This document shows, piece after piece, positions 33,096 through 44,884 of a DNA stretch of 64,000 bases. A program made the position numbers and the translations under genes. The DNA is from Sciurus carolinensis (taxonomy: Eukaryota; Chordata; Mammalia; Rodentia; Sciuridae): the NCBI RefSeq assembly GCF_902686445.1, contig NC_062223.1, positions 38,410,998 to 38,474,997 on the forward strand, in the 5' to 3' direction. Each line of letters starts with the position of its first letter. The stretch's first letter is position 1. The notes beneath the pieces were generated by a model. That model did not search any database and was not told the origin of the DNA. It was given only the letters and a program-made list of their open reading frames with translations.

Positions 33096-34235
33096 AGAGC
33101 TCAAACAATGTGATGAGTAACTCCCCATTTCCTCAGGCATAAAATTTCAAGTATGCAAGATACCTAAATTCTAGAGGTGTGGTGTACAACATTGAGCCTA
33201 CGGTTAACGATACTACAATACACATTTAAAAAATGCATTCAGGGAGTTATTCTCATGTTAAGTGTTCTAAAAACTAAACAGAACACACATACTTTAATAA
33301 ATCTGATGATAGAACACAAGGGCTTAGTTTCCTTTTTTATACACTTGATAAACCAAGAAGAGAGAATGATATTTTATATTCTAATGAATCTATTTCCTTT
33401 GATACCAGAGTAAATTCCGGGGTGTCTGAAGCACTTGGTGAAGCTGTTCCTGGTGTCTTTGGTGATCACACATGCTGGGGGAAGCAATTCTTCATGTCAG
33501 GACGTCACAATCTGCCCATGTTAACTGATTTTTCACACCATGGAAGGTCAAATTTCTAATAACTTTAATTGGGCCTCCCACTAGTAGAAATGGTGTTTTA
33601 TTAGAGTGTGGAGATGTTTTTGAGGACTAAAAAAAATACACTTTAGGGGAAAAAAAGTACGGTTATGCAATCATGAAAGAAAATTGGAGAAATTATTTTC
33701 TGTGTAATCTTTAGAGCTGATGACTCCCCTGAGATAATAGTGAGCCTGTTCTTCTTTGTTGAACCAAAATTGGTACCTTTCTGTCACTGCTTTATACCTG
33801 AGGGTTTTCTGGAATTGGAGATTTGGATAACATATTGAAAGTTGCTGTTCTCAACATGGGGTTAGCCAAAGGCTTGGGTGCCACAGTCTTGATAGGAGAA
33901 CTGTGGAAATGGACACTAAGTTGTAACCAGGTACTAAATTATCTCCATGTGGCTTGCATTAATACTTTCAGTTTTTCCCTTACATTCTGGAAACAATGCT
34001 TCAGGAAATAAATATTTCTAAATTTTCTACCAAATTTAGCATCCCAAATGTTTACCCTGTACTGTTTTGTTTAAACAAAAACAGGGATAAATAAAGAACT
34101 ATTTCTGAAATAAGAATTTTACTTATAATAACTTGCATAGTTAATTACTTTTATTTAATTTTAAAATCTTAAGTTAAATATAAAAGAGAATCAAAAGAAA
34201 AATATAGGAATAGTTTATAAATAACATTTTTTTGT
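33096..34235. other. Unique stretch
   Basis: No gene recognised. Frames at 33177-33413 and 33823-34011 show no domain. Confidence 0.4.
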
Positions 34236-34310
34236 TGATGCTGGGTATTGAACCCAGGGCCTCACATGTGCTAGGTAAGTGCTCTTCCACTGAGCTACAT
34301 CCTCAGCTCT
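34236..34310 (-). repeat. ID SINE, antisense
   Basis: 'gctgggtattgaacccagggcctcacatgtgctaggtaagtgctcttccactgagctacatcctcagc' is the complement of an ID element with a short T-run on its left. Confidence 0.92.
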
Positions 34311-34344
34311 AAATAACAATTTTAATAGAAATCATTTAAGACAA

Positions 34345-34570
34345 GAAAATAAAAATAGCAGAGCATAGATTTGAAATGAGACAAACTTATGCTTAGATTT
34401 ACTGTGTAAGTTTGTGAATATTGACTAATTTTTTGGCATCAACTTCTTCGTCAAGAAAATGGAATTAATAATGTCTATGCCCCTTCATTATTATAAAAAT
34501 AAATGAATACATGTATTTATATTTACTTAGAACACTAGATACCACTGATTTTGCTAGTATACATGGCACG
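34345..34570 (+). repeat. MIR SINE
   Basis: 'tagatttgaaatgagac', 'ggcatcaacttcttcgtcaagaaaatgg' and 'ataaatgaatacatgtatttat' follow the MIR core and tail in sense. Confidence 0.65.
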
Positions 34571-34574
34571 TTCT

Positions 34575-34700
34575 AGCTCACAAATATTACTCTCACATAT
34601 ATTTGTCACACTTAATTTGTCCTTTTTTATATATAAAGAACCTGAGATTCTGAGGTTAGAGGATTTTCTCACGTTTTCGCTTGTAGCAACTTTCTAAATG
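34575..34700 (-). repeat. MIR-like SINE fragment, antisense
   Basis: 'tatataaagaacctgagattctgaggttagaggattttctcac' matches the antisense MIR core ('gatgaggaaactgaggc...'). Confidence 0.55.
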
Positions 34701-34704
34701 ATGG

Positions 34705-34862
34705 TCTTACATATTTACTCTGCAATCACTATGATTTTTATGTGTTAGACAATTTAATCTTCAAAACAACTAAGAAAACTGAAGCGCAGAGAGTCTAGAT
34801 TATGTGCCAAGACTCACACAGCTGAAACCTAATGGGGTAGGTCTCCGATTCAGTCAGATCTC
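34705..34862 (-). repeat. MIR SINE, antisense
   Basis: 'tgtgttagacaatttaatcttcaaaacaactaagaaaactgaagcgcagagag' and 'cacacagctgaaacc' follow the antisense MIR order. Confidence 0.75.
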
Positions 34863-34864
34863 AT

Positions 34865-35225
34865 GTTCTTGATGTCACACCACGCCGAGCCCTCCTGCCA
34901 GGAAGGACAACCTTACATCCTCGATCTAATCCTCTTTGACTCTTTCACTGTGTATTTTATCCCCTGGTCATATGAAGTCACATATTGTTTCCCAAACCTG
35001 CCATTACTTTCCATCATCTTTTACTCACATCCTGAAATTTTCTCTCTGCTCTTGTTAACTAATTATGCTCCCAGTTTTCTACAGGTCTTGTGTCTGTGTT
35101 TTTCCCCCTCCTTGAGTTTCTTCAGTAAAACCAAGGCAAATTCACTCAATCACCTTTTATGTGATTTCACATAGTTTATTGCACAGGTCTTTCTTGTAAT
35201 GTTTATATCACTATATTGTAGCTAA
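34865..35225. other. Pyrimidine-rich unique stretch
   Basis: The 103-codon frame at 34863-35174 has no recognisable domain. Its codons follow the T/C-rich composition. It may be diverged L2, but I cannot place it. Confidence 0.35.
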
Positions 35226-35264
35226 TAATAAAACACCTAACCATTTTTTAGGGCTGGAAGCATA

Positions 35265-35405
35265 ATCTGAATATTTTCAGTGTCTTCTCATTTTAGCCTT
35301 ACAACAACTTTATATGCTATTTATTATTGTTTTCCCACTTGTATAGATTCAAAACCCTGGGCACAGCAAAATAAAGAAACTTGCCTAAGTTTACCCATCT
35401 CAGTC
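35265..35405 (-). repeat. MIR SINE, antisense
   Basis: 'cattttagccttacaacaactttatatgctatttattattgttttcccacttgtatag' and 'aaagaaacttgcctaag' match the antisense MIR. Confidence 0.7.
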
Positions 35406-36835
35406 ATCATGTGCTTCCTCTTTTCAAGTTATACCTTTCCATTCATTTACTTTTAATTTCCTTGTGTTTTATCATTAAAGTTTTTCTCTCATAAACAGCG
35501 TGTACTGAGTTTTGCTTTTTTGATTCACCTGGCTATCTCTGTCTTTTAATTAAAATTTTCAACAAATAGAATAGATATTGTTAGTGCTGATGGTTGTGGA
35601 TTATGAAACCAACTGCCATGTCAGTGCAGAATCTAGGGAAATAGGACATCTGCACAGAAGACAGGGCTGTGACTTCACTCTTGAATGGTTCATAAAGTGG
35701 GCTGATGTGCATCATGGTAGTAGCATCCCTGAAAAAAAAAAAAAAAAAAACCCACAAATGCCAGACAGTGTCAAAGATATGCTGCAGAAAGCAATTTTGC
35801 CCTAACCAGGTGAAGTTTTCATACGCTCTTCTTTACAAGCACTTTATGCCCTCTCTAAAGGGCTAAGCTTAATTGCCATGTCTATATCAAATTAATCCTG
35901 TGTTTGTATTAACACACAGTAAGCCTGTGTTGGATATCATACGCTTCCTAGTAGCACCGTAATTAACTGGGTCAGGTTTGAACATGTTTGTTCAGTTAGA
36001 TTCACCAGTCTCCCTTTAAAGATTTGAGTTAGAAGACAAGGACATTAGTACTGAAAAATGGTAAGTCAAAACACCTAGACTTGATGAGGGGTTTTAAAAA
36101 ACAAGCATTGTGGGTCTATGCAGTTGTTTTGTCTTTGATTACAGAGGATGCTCTATTCCTTTCAGAAGAGATCAGGTGTGTTCAGGGTGAGTATGGCTGC
36201 AGACAGAGATATTCCTTTCAATATCACCTCCATTTAGTAACATAGCACTTACTATTTATTCTGGGCATATAGATCTATGAGATTTATTGCAGAGATGTTT
36301 TCCAGATTCCTCTGGTGACTTTTTTGGCTACCCTGGGAGGACAGTGAAAATGATAGCCTATACAATCATGCCAAAGTTAGTGTGAGTGAATAAAAAAAAA
36401 AAAAAAGAAAAGAAATCGACTCAGTCCTTTCCATTTTTCTCTACATTCTTTTAGTGCCATGTTATGAATACATAATCATACCACACCAATAAAAGGAAAT
36501 TGTGGGGTGCTATGAACTGGGATGGAAATGGATACTAACAGGATGTGAGATGGTTTATGGTTTTATGTGTTCTGTAGCATAATATATACAGTTAAGGAAT
36601 TCCTCCCATAAACATTGTCACTGCAGGCTTAATATATTCAGGAACTGCAGTTCACTTTGAGCTGGGGATTGGTCATGTTTTCCATAGTGTAAGTAAAGAA
36701 TACTAATCCAAAACAATGCATCAAAAATAGAACACACTACAAATTAAAGTGTTGAAGAAATGATAGAGTATTTTCTTTACATTAAAAAAAAAATGTGAAA
36801 TGTTAAAGTGTTGAATTATGGCAGAGACTTGAATG
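35406..36835. other. Mostly unique, repeat-poor stretch
   Basis: A-runs at 35732-35750 and 36392-36406. The 75-codon frame at 35578-35805 reads into the A-run as a lysine stretch and shows no domain. 35800-36010 is mixed-composition sequence with several TAAT and CCTTT words (see findings). Confidence 0.4.
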
Positions 36836-36839
36836 AACC

Positions 36840-37240
36840 ATAACGAATTTCAGAGGCTGAAAGCTGATTCAAAATAAATGGAGGTAATTAACAGATTGGA
36901 GATCTGCAAGCAACAGGTAATTGGATTATCAATGGATAATTTGTTTCCATGGAAGTTTTTACTATCTGCACATCTGCAATATTTCATTCTTGTCATTTTG
37001 TTCTCTAAAAGAATGTCCTCAAAACTCAGTTAATCCCCCATATGATCTCTGTAATTAAGTTATTTTGGAGAAATGTGTACTGCGTTTTTATCCTCAAACA
37101 ACATCCAAAGCCCTCATTTTAATTACAAATGACACTTTATTTCCGCTGCTTTTGTGTGGACTCTTTGAGAAGAATGTCTTTTATTCTCCAGGGAGCATAA
37201 CCCAAGTTTAATAACATTGATATTTTCAAATATTGGCCAC
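36840..37240. promoter_or_regulatory. Candidate conserved enhancer-like element
   Basis: Repeat-free and not AT-monotonous, with many sites of the kind bound by developmental factors. Homeodomain cores are 'ggtaatta' (36883-36890), 'ggtaattgg' (36917), 'ggattatcaatggataat' (36924), 'gtaattaagttat' (37051) and 'ttaattac' near 37120. There is a bicoid-type 'taatcc' at 37030 and an E-box 'catctg' near 36971. No coding frame crosses it. The call is inference from site density, and conservation has not been tested. Confidence 0.35.
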
Positions 37241-37670
37241 TAATCCAGGTGTTTCTGTTAGTCATGGCAATCAAACGTTTCTCTTTTTATGTGTACTTTC
37301 ATCAGATTTTCAACTTTAAGTAACTTAAAGTTGCAATTATGCAATGAAGTCCTACATGTTATCTGTTTTTCTCCTTTTGCAAGTATTCCAGGGCTATAGC
37401 AGAGTTGTGTTTCTCTCCATTTAAGGAACACAAGAGGACCATTTTCCTGTGTCATTGGAAGAGAAGTTGACAATTTTTGACAGTGGTAGAAAAATTGAAC
37501 TTTTTACTAAACCATGAAAAATATTCAAACGTGGGGAAACAAACAAACAAACAAAAAAAATCAAGACAATTAACAAAATAGTCCCAAGATCATGGAAATG
37601 GATTCTGTGAGGGGGGTCATGAGGAGTAAAAGAAAGAACCGCCATGTATCATTCTAAAACTTGGTTTCTA
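37241..37670. other. Unique stretch
   Basis: No gene recognised. A (CAAA) run with A-rich end is at 37538-37561. Antisense frames at 37258-37473 and 37421-37645 show no domain. Confidence 0.4.
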
Positions 37671-37674
37671 ATTC

Positions 37675-37925
37675 CAGGTCTTCTGTAAAGAGCATATTTT
37701 GAGGTTGGACCCTGGCTTCATATCCCACTTCACCTCTTAATTGCTGTAGTACGTTGGATAAACTACTAAACAACTTGATTCAGTATCTTCCTTTATAAAA
37801 TGGAGTATAACATTAGATTCCTAAATGCTAGATTTGCAGAAGTGAAAAAAATAGTAATACAGTTCTTGGAGCAGTGTCTCCTACTGCATGGTAAGCACCA
37901 TGTGAGCACTAGTTGTTATCGCAGT
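37675..37925 (+). repeat. MIR SINE
   Basis: 'gaccctggcttcatatcccacttcacctcttaattgc', 'gataaactactaaacaac', 'cagtatcttcctttataaaatggag' and 'ggtaagcaccatgtgagcact' span the MIR nearly end to end. Confidence 0.8.
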
Positions 37926-37929
37926 CATT

Positions 37930-38765
37930 CAGTAGAATGAGTGCAGAATATGCAAGATCATGATCAAATCAAATTGGGAAAATCCATCCAGAATTGAATC
38001 AGATATTAGTATGATATTATTGAGAATTATGTTCCTACATGACTGTTAAAGATATAAAGAACTAAACAATTTTTATCACATTCTAGAATCTTCCAGAGTG
38101 AACCAAAAGTTATTTAAATATGAGAGTAAAGAAAAGTGAAATTTCATCTTGTGAAATAGCTACCTGGATGTGGGTCTCAGATTTCAGTATGGAGGATGGT
38201 TAATTAGATAATATTTAATGTAAACCCAGCTATGATAGTATCATGTCTCAGCAGTGTGCCTGTTAAAATGTTGAAAAATATGGCAGATCATTTATTCAAC
38301 CTCATGTCACTTAGAAAAGTTTTCCAAAAAAGTTTGGACTGGCATTATTTTTACCTTAGTACATGAGAATCTTTTAAATAGGGAGAAATTTATAAAACTA
38401 GATAAGTTGATGAGACTCAGAATTATAATGACAAATTTTTAATTGAAATTAATTTGTATATATATTTTATGTATTTGTAGTACTTGAGAGAAATTTAGTC
38501 CTTTTATATAAAAATTAACCTTGTGTGTTCTGATTTAAAATATGTAGCACACAAGTACATTTCAAATTGTGATGTAAGGCATGTGTTTTTTTTTATCATA
38601 TTTAAAAAACACTAACCTTATTAAATAATTTAAATCATTTATTTTGACCAGTCACTTTCTATTTTTCCTTTAGTCTGTGATTTCTGAAAATTTAAATGTA
38701 TTGAAGATCCTTTAGGATTTGGGGTATTATATCTGGTGATTATGAATTGGGATTATAGAAGGTTT
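37930..38765. other. Unique AT-rich stretch
   Basis: Nothing recognised. Confidence 0.4.
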
Positions 38766-38796
38766 GAATTTTTTTTTTTTTTTTCCTTTTCTCTTT

Positions 38797-38875
38797 TCCC
38801 TGTGGTACTGGCAATTGTGCCCAGGGCTTTAAGAATATTTGGCAAACACTCCACTGAGCTACATCCTCAGATTGA
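38797..38875 (-). repeat. ID SINE, antisense
   Basis: 'gtggtactggcaattgtgcccagggctttaagaatatttggcaaacactccactgagctacatcctcag' is a complement-ID sequence. The T-run at 38768-38783 represents its A-tail. Confidence 0.85.
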
Positions 38876-38889
38876 TTTGTTGACTTTTT

Positions 38890-39110
38890 TTTTTTTAATT
38901 TTTAAAGAAGAGATAACATGTATATTTGATGCATCTTCTAGAGTCATAAAGATAAGATCATTTAAAGTTAATTTTTACTAATTGTACAAATAGAGAGGAA
39001 AATGTGATATTTTAATACATGTATATATAAAGTGTGTAATGTTCAAATCAGGGAAATTAGCATACTTGAAACATGTTTTGTTTATCAAAATTACAAATAA
39101 TACCTAGAAC
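38890..39110. mobile_element. Probable old L1 3' UTR fragment
   Basis: 'gtgatattttaatacatgtatatataaagtgtgtaatgttcaaatcagggaaattagcata' is a familiar phrase of ancient L1 non-coding ends. The boundaries and orientation are uncertain. Confidence 0.5.
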
Positions 39111-39183
39111 TCTGTTACCTTGGCAGAGACCCAGAAGTTCATGAGTCCACATGTGGATAAAGCTGTGTTGTATATGTGAGGCA

Positions 39184-39229
39184 ATAAAAAAAAAAAAAAA
39201 AAGAAAAGAAAAAAGAAAAGAAAAAAAAA
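39184..39229 (+). repeat. A-rich tract with (AAAAG) steps
   Basis: Preceded by 'gcaataaaa', so it could be the tail of a retroposed RNA, but the preceding 70 bases are unrecognised. Confidence 0.7.
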
Positions 39230-39239
39230 TTGTTACATG

Positions 39240-41265
39240 AGATTGAGAAAATTTAGATCATTCTCCTATTTTTCTTGGGATTTCAAGACAAAAGCTTCAG
39301 TGTTTCTCTAAAAGCTTAGACGTTTTTACAGTTTATGTGTTTCTGTCATTATTTTCTTTTTCTTGTCTAGATTTTTGTAAAAAGGCTTTGCAATCAGGAT
39401 TTTCAAGGATTTCTGGTCTCAGTTATTGACATGCAAGAACCAAGGACGGGCTGTGTAATTTAGAAGGATAATTTGAAGAGGGGTGATCTCAAGAGAAAGA
39501 AACAGGAGGAAGGAGAAGAGGAAGTTAACTTTAATAGAGCATATAGCAAGTGCTTTGCTTTTGTCTTTTGTGATTCCTCAGTAGCACAGCAATTTTGTAA
39601 TAATTATTCCCGGTTTTCAGATTTAAAAAAAGAAGAAGAAGAAAAGAAACAACTAAGAATAAGAAATTGAATCACACAGTTAATAGTTAGTATTCAAGGG
39701 CCTTGCCCAGGTCAGAGGGCAGCCTCCATATTCTCTGTAAAAACAGCAAAGGGGAAATGCAAGCTGTGACAGAGTATGATTCGTTTCTACCAATTTTCAC
39801 CTTCAACTTCTTTGATCATCTATTTTAACTTTTTAAAATAATTTATGTCAACTTTTAATTAAATTCATCATAATGAAGCTACTTGTTTGTCCCTGAAATT
39901 TACATTATGTTCCATGGCTATTAGATTTAATGTCTCATTCATTTTCAGAACTCATTTTTTATTCCTAGTTAATTTTATGTGTGTATATTATTTTCCATTT
40001 CATTTTTGCCATGTGGTGTTAAACAGTATAAGAAATTTCCTGAATCATTTTCAGAAATATATGCAATCAATGCCCATGGCTAAATTTACTTGGTTTTACT
40101 GAAAGAATAACGTTAATGTCAAGTGTGTGTGTTTCCCCCCTTAGGATCTGTTTTAATGATCCCATCTTTAGGTAATCCATGACTTTGGAATGCAAACTAA
40201 AGTGAATTGCTTTGCCTAACACCATTGTAAGAATCTGTTCAGCCAGAAGAGGCCAATAGGAGAATCCAAACTAATGATGTTTGCATTGATTTGAAAGTGA
40301 GTCTAAATTGCTGTAATGGAAATGCCTACATTTTCTCAAATACTCTTCTACTAGTATTTGAAAAGTACTGTAGTTGTTTTCTCAATTTATTGCCAGTTGT
40401 TTCAGGAAGGAGGGGAGATAACAGTTCCCTTTTCCATTGTTTGCATGATTCCAGATACTTTGCTCAATATAAGGCACAAATTTTTTCTCAGTAAGATATA
40501 TTATTTCAATAGTTTTAGGTACTTCTTGGTTCATATGTGCTTCTTTACGAAAAGTTTTACCCTAATGATATTAAGACATATCTGAATGTGAAATACAGGG
40601 GTCTGACAAATCCAATTTATTCCCATCATTATTTCTTCTGTGAAATTCCTGAGTATAAGTGGATATACAGGCAAATGGTGGATGATTTCATGACTAAAAG
40701 TACTTCAAGTAACACTTGGAGTTTCAGGTTATTTTGTAATTAGAAATTTGCCACTTCTTGGAGGTAGCTTTCTTCCTCTGAAAGACTATCTTCCATGGGT
40801 GTAGCAAGAGATCTGAGGATATGTTTAGGACTTGGAGTGAAGATAGAACTGATAAAAACCTTGACAGGTTGATTGATTGATTACAAAGTTGACCAAGAGT
40901 TTTACAATAGAATCAAATAATGGATATCATCTTTTCCCCCTTTCTTTCATCGGGCTATGGTTTTGATGAGGGGCACTGAACCACATGAAATCATTGATTC
41001 TCCTTAGTTTTCATGGACCCTGTCTACTTATCTTTTCTGCATTCTGAGTTTTCCTCTGGCCTTTATTTATTTATTTATTTTTATTGAACACCATTTTGTT
41101 TAGTAACTAAAATATATTAAGCACACTGACATCCTAATAGATGGTTCTCCTTCTCTACATAATTTCTCCATGTGTTACTTTAGACCCAAAGATCAATTCT
41201 AAAATGTTTTTGCTTCTAAGCCTGTGCCCTAAAGACAGAATGTTTTTTAGGGATATTTCTTAAGC
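39240..41265. other. Unique stretch
   Basis: No gene recognised. Several 60-75-codon frames (39473-40743) overlap one another and show no domain. A short (TTTA) run is at 41060-41080. Confidence 0.4.
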
Positions 41266-41268
41266 AGT

Positions 41269-41692
41269 TGTTATGGGTTAGATTAGGAATCCCCAAAAAG
41301 CTCAGGCATGAGACAGTGCAAGAAAGTTTAGAGGTAAAATGATTGCGTTATGAGATCCTTAGTCTAATCATGGTGTTCAACCCCTGATGGGGATTAAAGG
41401 AGAGGTGACTATGGCAGATAGGTTGTGGAGGAGAGTGGATCATTGGAGGTGAATATTTTATCCTTATTGAGTGAAATTCTCTCTCTCTGCTTCCTGAAGC
41501 CATGTCCCCAGTTGCTTTCCTCTGCCACATTCTTCCACTATGGCGTTCTATTCTCCTCTGTCCCTGAAGAAAAGAGTTAGCTATCTATGAACTGAGACTT
41601 CTGAAATCAGGAGCCCCCAAATAACCTTTTCTTCCTCTAATTGTTCTTGTCAGGCCTTTTGTTCACAGAAGTAAAAAAAGCTGATTAAAACA
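41269..41692 (+). mobile_element. Solo LTR, MaLR/ERVL-like
   Basis: A 424-bp non-coding element starting TG ('tgttatgggttag') and ending CA ('gctgattaaaaca'), as retroviral-type LTRs do. Flanks 'gcagt' (41264-41268) and 'gcagc' (41693-41697) form a 5-bp duplication with one mismatch. Internal phrases 'cccctgatggggattaa', 'tctctctctctgcttcctgaagcc' and 'aggagcccccaaataa' place it in the common rodent and placental MaLR-like LTR group. The polyadenylation site region is 'caaataac', with the signal mutated. There is no internal retroviral sequence, so it is a recombined solo LTR. Confidence 0.85.
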
Positions 41693-42720
41693 GCAGCTTG
41701 TTAAACATGAAAAAAATTTTTTAAAAGTTGATAAGTGATTCTAGCACTTTGGATAGAGGGGGGGACTTAGTGGGTGGAAATTTGCTATGACTGTCCCTTT
41801 TTATGCATGATGAAATTGGCTTCCTGGCTAATGGGTCCTTTATGAGTTGATACAATTGTTATGTGTTAGAGATGGAAATAGAGCTCAGGGCTATCAGATA
41901 TCTGTGCTCCTAATAATTAATTACAATATTTAAATTTCCAGGGAGAGATGATGCAAATGATTTGATATCTAAAGCGATTTCAGTTTCTCTAGTCTTTAAA
42001 TGTGATGAAGGCTTAGGTCTTAAGACTTTGAAGATCTCTTGAATTCTAATGTCTTAAAAACAATTTTTAATAAGGGGTGTGAAACCTACTGAAATTGAGT
42101 ATTGCTCTGGAATAAGAGTTTCTTTTTCTAGAGATACACAGTTTTTAGCACTCAGATGACTTATCTCTGAGCCGGTTTAGGCCTTCTTCTCAAATGAGGA
42201 ATATGTATTTGGCTAAATGTTCAATAAAGCAACTAAATTATCAATGTCTTTGCAGTGTGCCTGTGGTTCAGTGCCTTATACCCAGCAATAGTGTGGAAAG
42301 TGGTACAGCTTAAGTTTAAATATGTTGTGAATATATTTTTATCTGTCTCTATATATCTAATTTGCTAGTTTGTCAGAAAATGAGTCATTTCAACTTATAA
42401 ACTGGCCAATCAGTCCATTGAAAGAAACACTTACATTTTGAGAAGCAGTTCACTATTTATATGCCAAAAAAAAAAAAAAAGAAGTAGATGAGCAATTTCT
42501 AATCCTGGTCCTGATTTATCTGATTTATTAAAGAATGTAGACATGATGATGATGTCCAATGGAGACTTCATTGTTCTCTCCTTCATTTTCTACAGAACTC
42601 CATGGCCCCCTGCACACAGACTTAACTAACTTTTCTGTTTCACTGTACATACATTTCCTGCTCAGTTGTCTCAGATTAAGCTTTCCCGAGTTATCTGCCA
42701 AAATGTTTTGACTTTTGGTA
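41693..42720. other. Unique stretch
   Basis: No gene recognised. A-run at 42466-42480. Confidence 0.4.
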
Positions 42721-42724
42721 ATAT

Positions 42725-43187
42725 TGTATTAGTCTTTTTTTTTTTTTTTTTTTTTTTTTTTGTATTATGAAATGCCTGACACAAGCCAATCTTATAATGT
42801 AAGAGTTTGTTTAACTCAGCATGGAAGTTCAAAGTTCAAGATCGGGCAGCCCTGTTAGACTGACCTTTGGATAGGGTGACAGATAGCATCCTATCATAGG
42901 AGGAGCATTACAGGACCAAGTGGTCACTTCTTGAACCAGAAAACAGAGAGGTGGGTGGAACCAGCTTCAGGCTTCTGTAAAAACTCTCTCCCAAGAACTA
43001 CCAAGGTGTGGCAAAAGAATCACCTTAACCCCTTCCAACACCTGTCCCTACCACCCCCACTGATCCAAGGATCTCTCATTAGTCCCAGTTCTTAAAGGTT
43101 TCATCACTTCCAAATATTGACACCCCAAGGACTAACTGTTTCCAATATGTGAACCCTGGGGAACAGACCAAATCAGAACCATTGCAG
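42725..43187 (-). mobile_element. LTR, MaLR/ERVL-like, antisense, with T-run
   Basis: Read in antisense, the layout resembles the LTR at 41269: 'tgtattagtc' at one end, then a 27-base T-run (42735-42761), 'gaaatgcctgacacaagcc', 'gggtggaaccagc' and 'caaatattgacaccccaagg', ending near 'aaatcagaaccattgca'. There is no clear 5-bp duplication. Non-coding. Confidence 0.6.
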
Positions 43188-43189
43188 GC

Positions 43190-44880
43190 ACCAACCAGTT
43201 ACTTGAGTTTCAGCACAGGTAGAAGTCATAAGCTTCAAGTCTGAAGAATGCCCTTGAACTCTTAAGTAATAACTCAATATTTGATAGACACATAGATTCC
43301 ATAAGAGAAAAATAAACCAATTTGTTGTAATTTTCTCTACTACCACAGGATATTGTCTGTGCAGGAAAAAAGGGATGGAAATAGTGCTAGAGGTATTGGA
43401 AACAGTTATTAAATAGATGAGTACTAAGAAGAAATTTTCTTTTGTCTGTCAAAACCCTCTGGTATTGCCAAGTCATTTTAGGTCTGACGTTTGAGAGAGG
43501 CAGGGCTGCTTTCTTCAAAGGCTCACACAAGGAAAAAAAAATCAACTTTCCAACATCTAAAGAACAGAGGGAGAAGGTAATGATGAGAAAATATTTGTGT
43601 TTTTCTCAAATCAAAGAGAAATTTGAAAGTATTAATAAAAACTCTCCCCAGGAGATTCTATCTTATTAATTCTAACAGGTTGACAGAATGATTTAGTGTT
43701 CTTATTCTATTTCATTTTAAAATGTGAAAGGATAAAGTCTTAATAGTTAAGGTGATTCAGTTTGTTTTTGCAATCCTTTGTATGTGTGTGTTTTGAAATC
43801 TAACTCGGGAAAAGATATATAAATTCACTTCACTCTGATATACAGGTGCAGATCATTAAAATATGTGCAGCCTGACTGAATCATATGGGTAGATTACTGA
43901 TGGATTTGTTTACAAAGAATAGTGTCTTTCATCTCAAAGATATCCTTGTAAATGTGCAGCCTACATGAGGATTTATATTATCACCTATCTTCCACACACC
44001 CAGAGAAAATTATTTGTCCCTTTGCATTGGCACCAAACGAGAATGGATGATTTTCACAAAAAGATAAAATCATGAATCTTATAAAGAGATTAACAAAGGT
44101 GATCTTTATTAATGAGGGGACTGATAAAATGCTACAATTAGTTCAAAAGAGAATGCCCAGAAGAGACATGTTTTAAATCAGAAATGTTAAAATGTGCAAA
44201 TGGAGGCAAACTGACTTCTATTAGTGAGGGAGGCACATCACTTGAACCTTTACCAGAAAACAATTATTTTTGTGCCTATTAAAATCATTTCACCTATACA
44301 TTGAAGTTTCTTATAATTTGTGAATAGCTTGAAGTCAGTGAAAGACTAGATTTAGATAAGCAGTGTGGTTGTGTGTTTAAAGGTATGTAGTTGTCCTTCT
44401 AGAGTACCCAGGAATTTTTTATATTTATTCTACATTTACTTATATGTTACAATGCTTGGTTGACATGCTAATTACCTCTCATTATTTTCTGTTTACCTCT
44501 CATTATTTTCTTCACACTGGTAGGTCTTTCTGTTCTAGTTAGGGACTGGGGCAAAAATGGTGCCTGGAATTATTATTGTCTATACTTCATTCTAAATAAA
44601 GAAATAGATTATTAATTAGGCTCAGGAATACAATTATCAACATTGGGTATTATTGTCCAACCTCCATAATCATTTAATCTGAAAAACATCTTGCCCAATA
44701 ATTAAAACTCTACTTGCAAGCCTTGGGAAAAATAATGATTGCTTTGTTGGGTACGACTGGTTAATGGTAACTTTCTCAACTTTGCTTCATCACATGACTT
44801 TAGTTGATGCTCTCAGAGAATTTTATCAGTGATAAGATGCATCTTTTGACCCCAGGTTAGCTTAACCACCTAAGACAACA
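43190..44880. other. Mostly unique stretch
   Basis: No gene recognised. The 75-codon frame at 43442-43669 shows no domain. 43800-44170 is repeat-free (see findings). Confidence 0.4.
44472..44511 (+). repeat. 21-bp-period tandem repeat, two units
   Basis: 'ttacctctcattattttct' occurs twice, at 44472-44490 and 44493-44511, separated by two bases. It is a small local duplication. Confidence 0.9.
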
Positions 44881-44884
44881 TAGG

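Noticed and set aside
34863..35174. 103-codon frame downstream of the MIR cluster
   Set aside because: Pyrimidine-rich composition explains its length and hydrophobic residues. No signal peptide cleavage pattern or domain could be supported.
39115..39229. Processed pseudogene ending in AATAAA plus A-tract
   Set aside because: The AATAAA merges with the A-tract itself, the upstream 70 bases are not recognisable as a transcript, and no duplication of flanks is visible.
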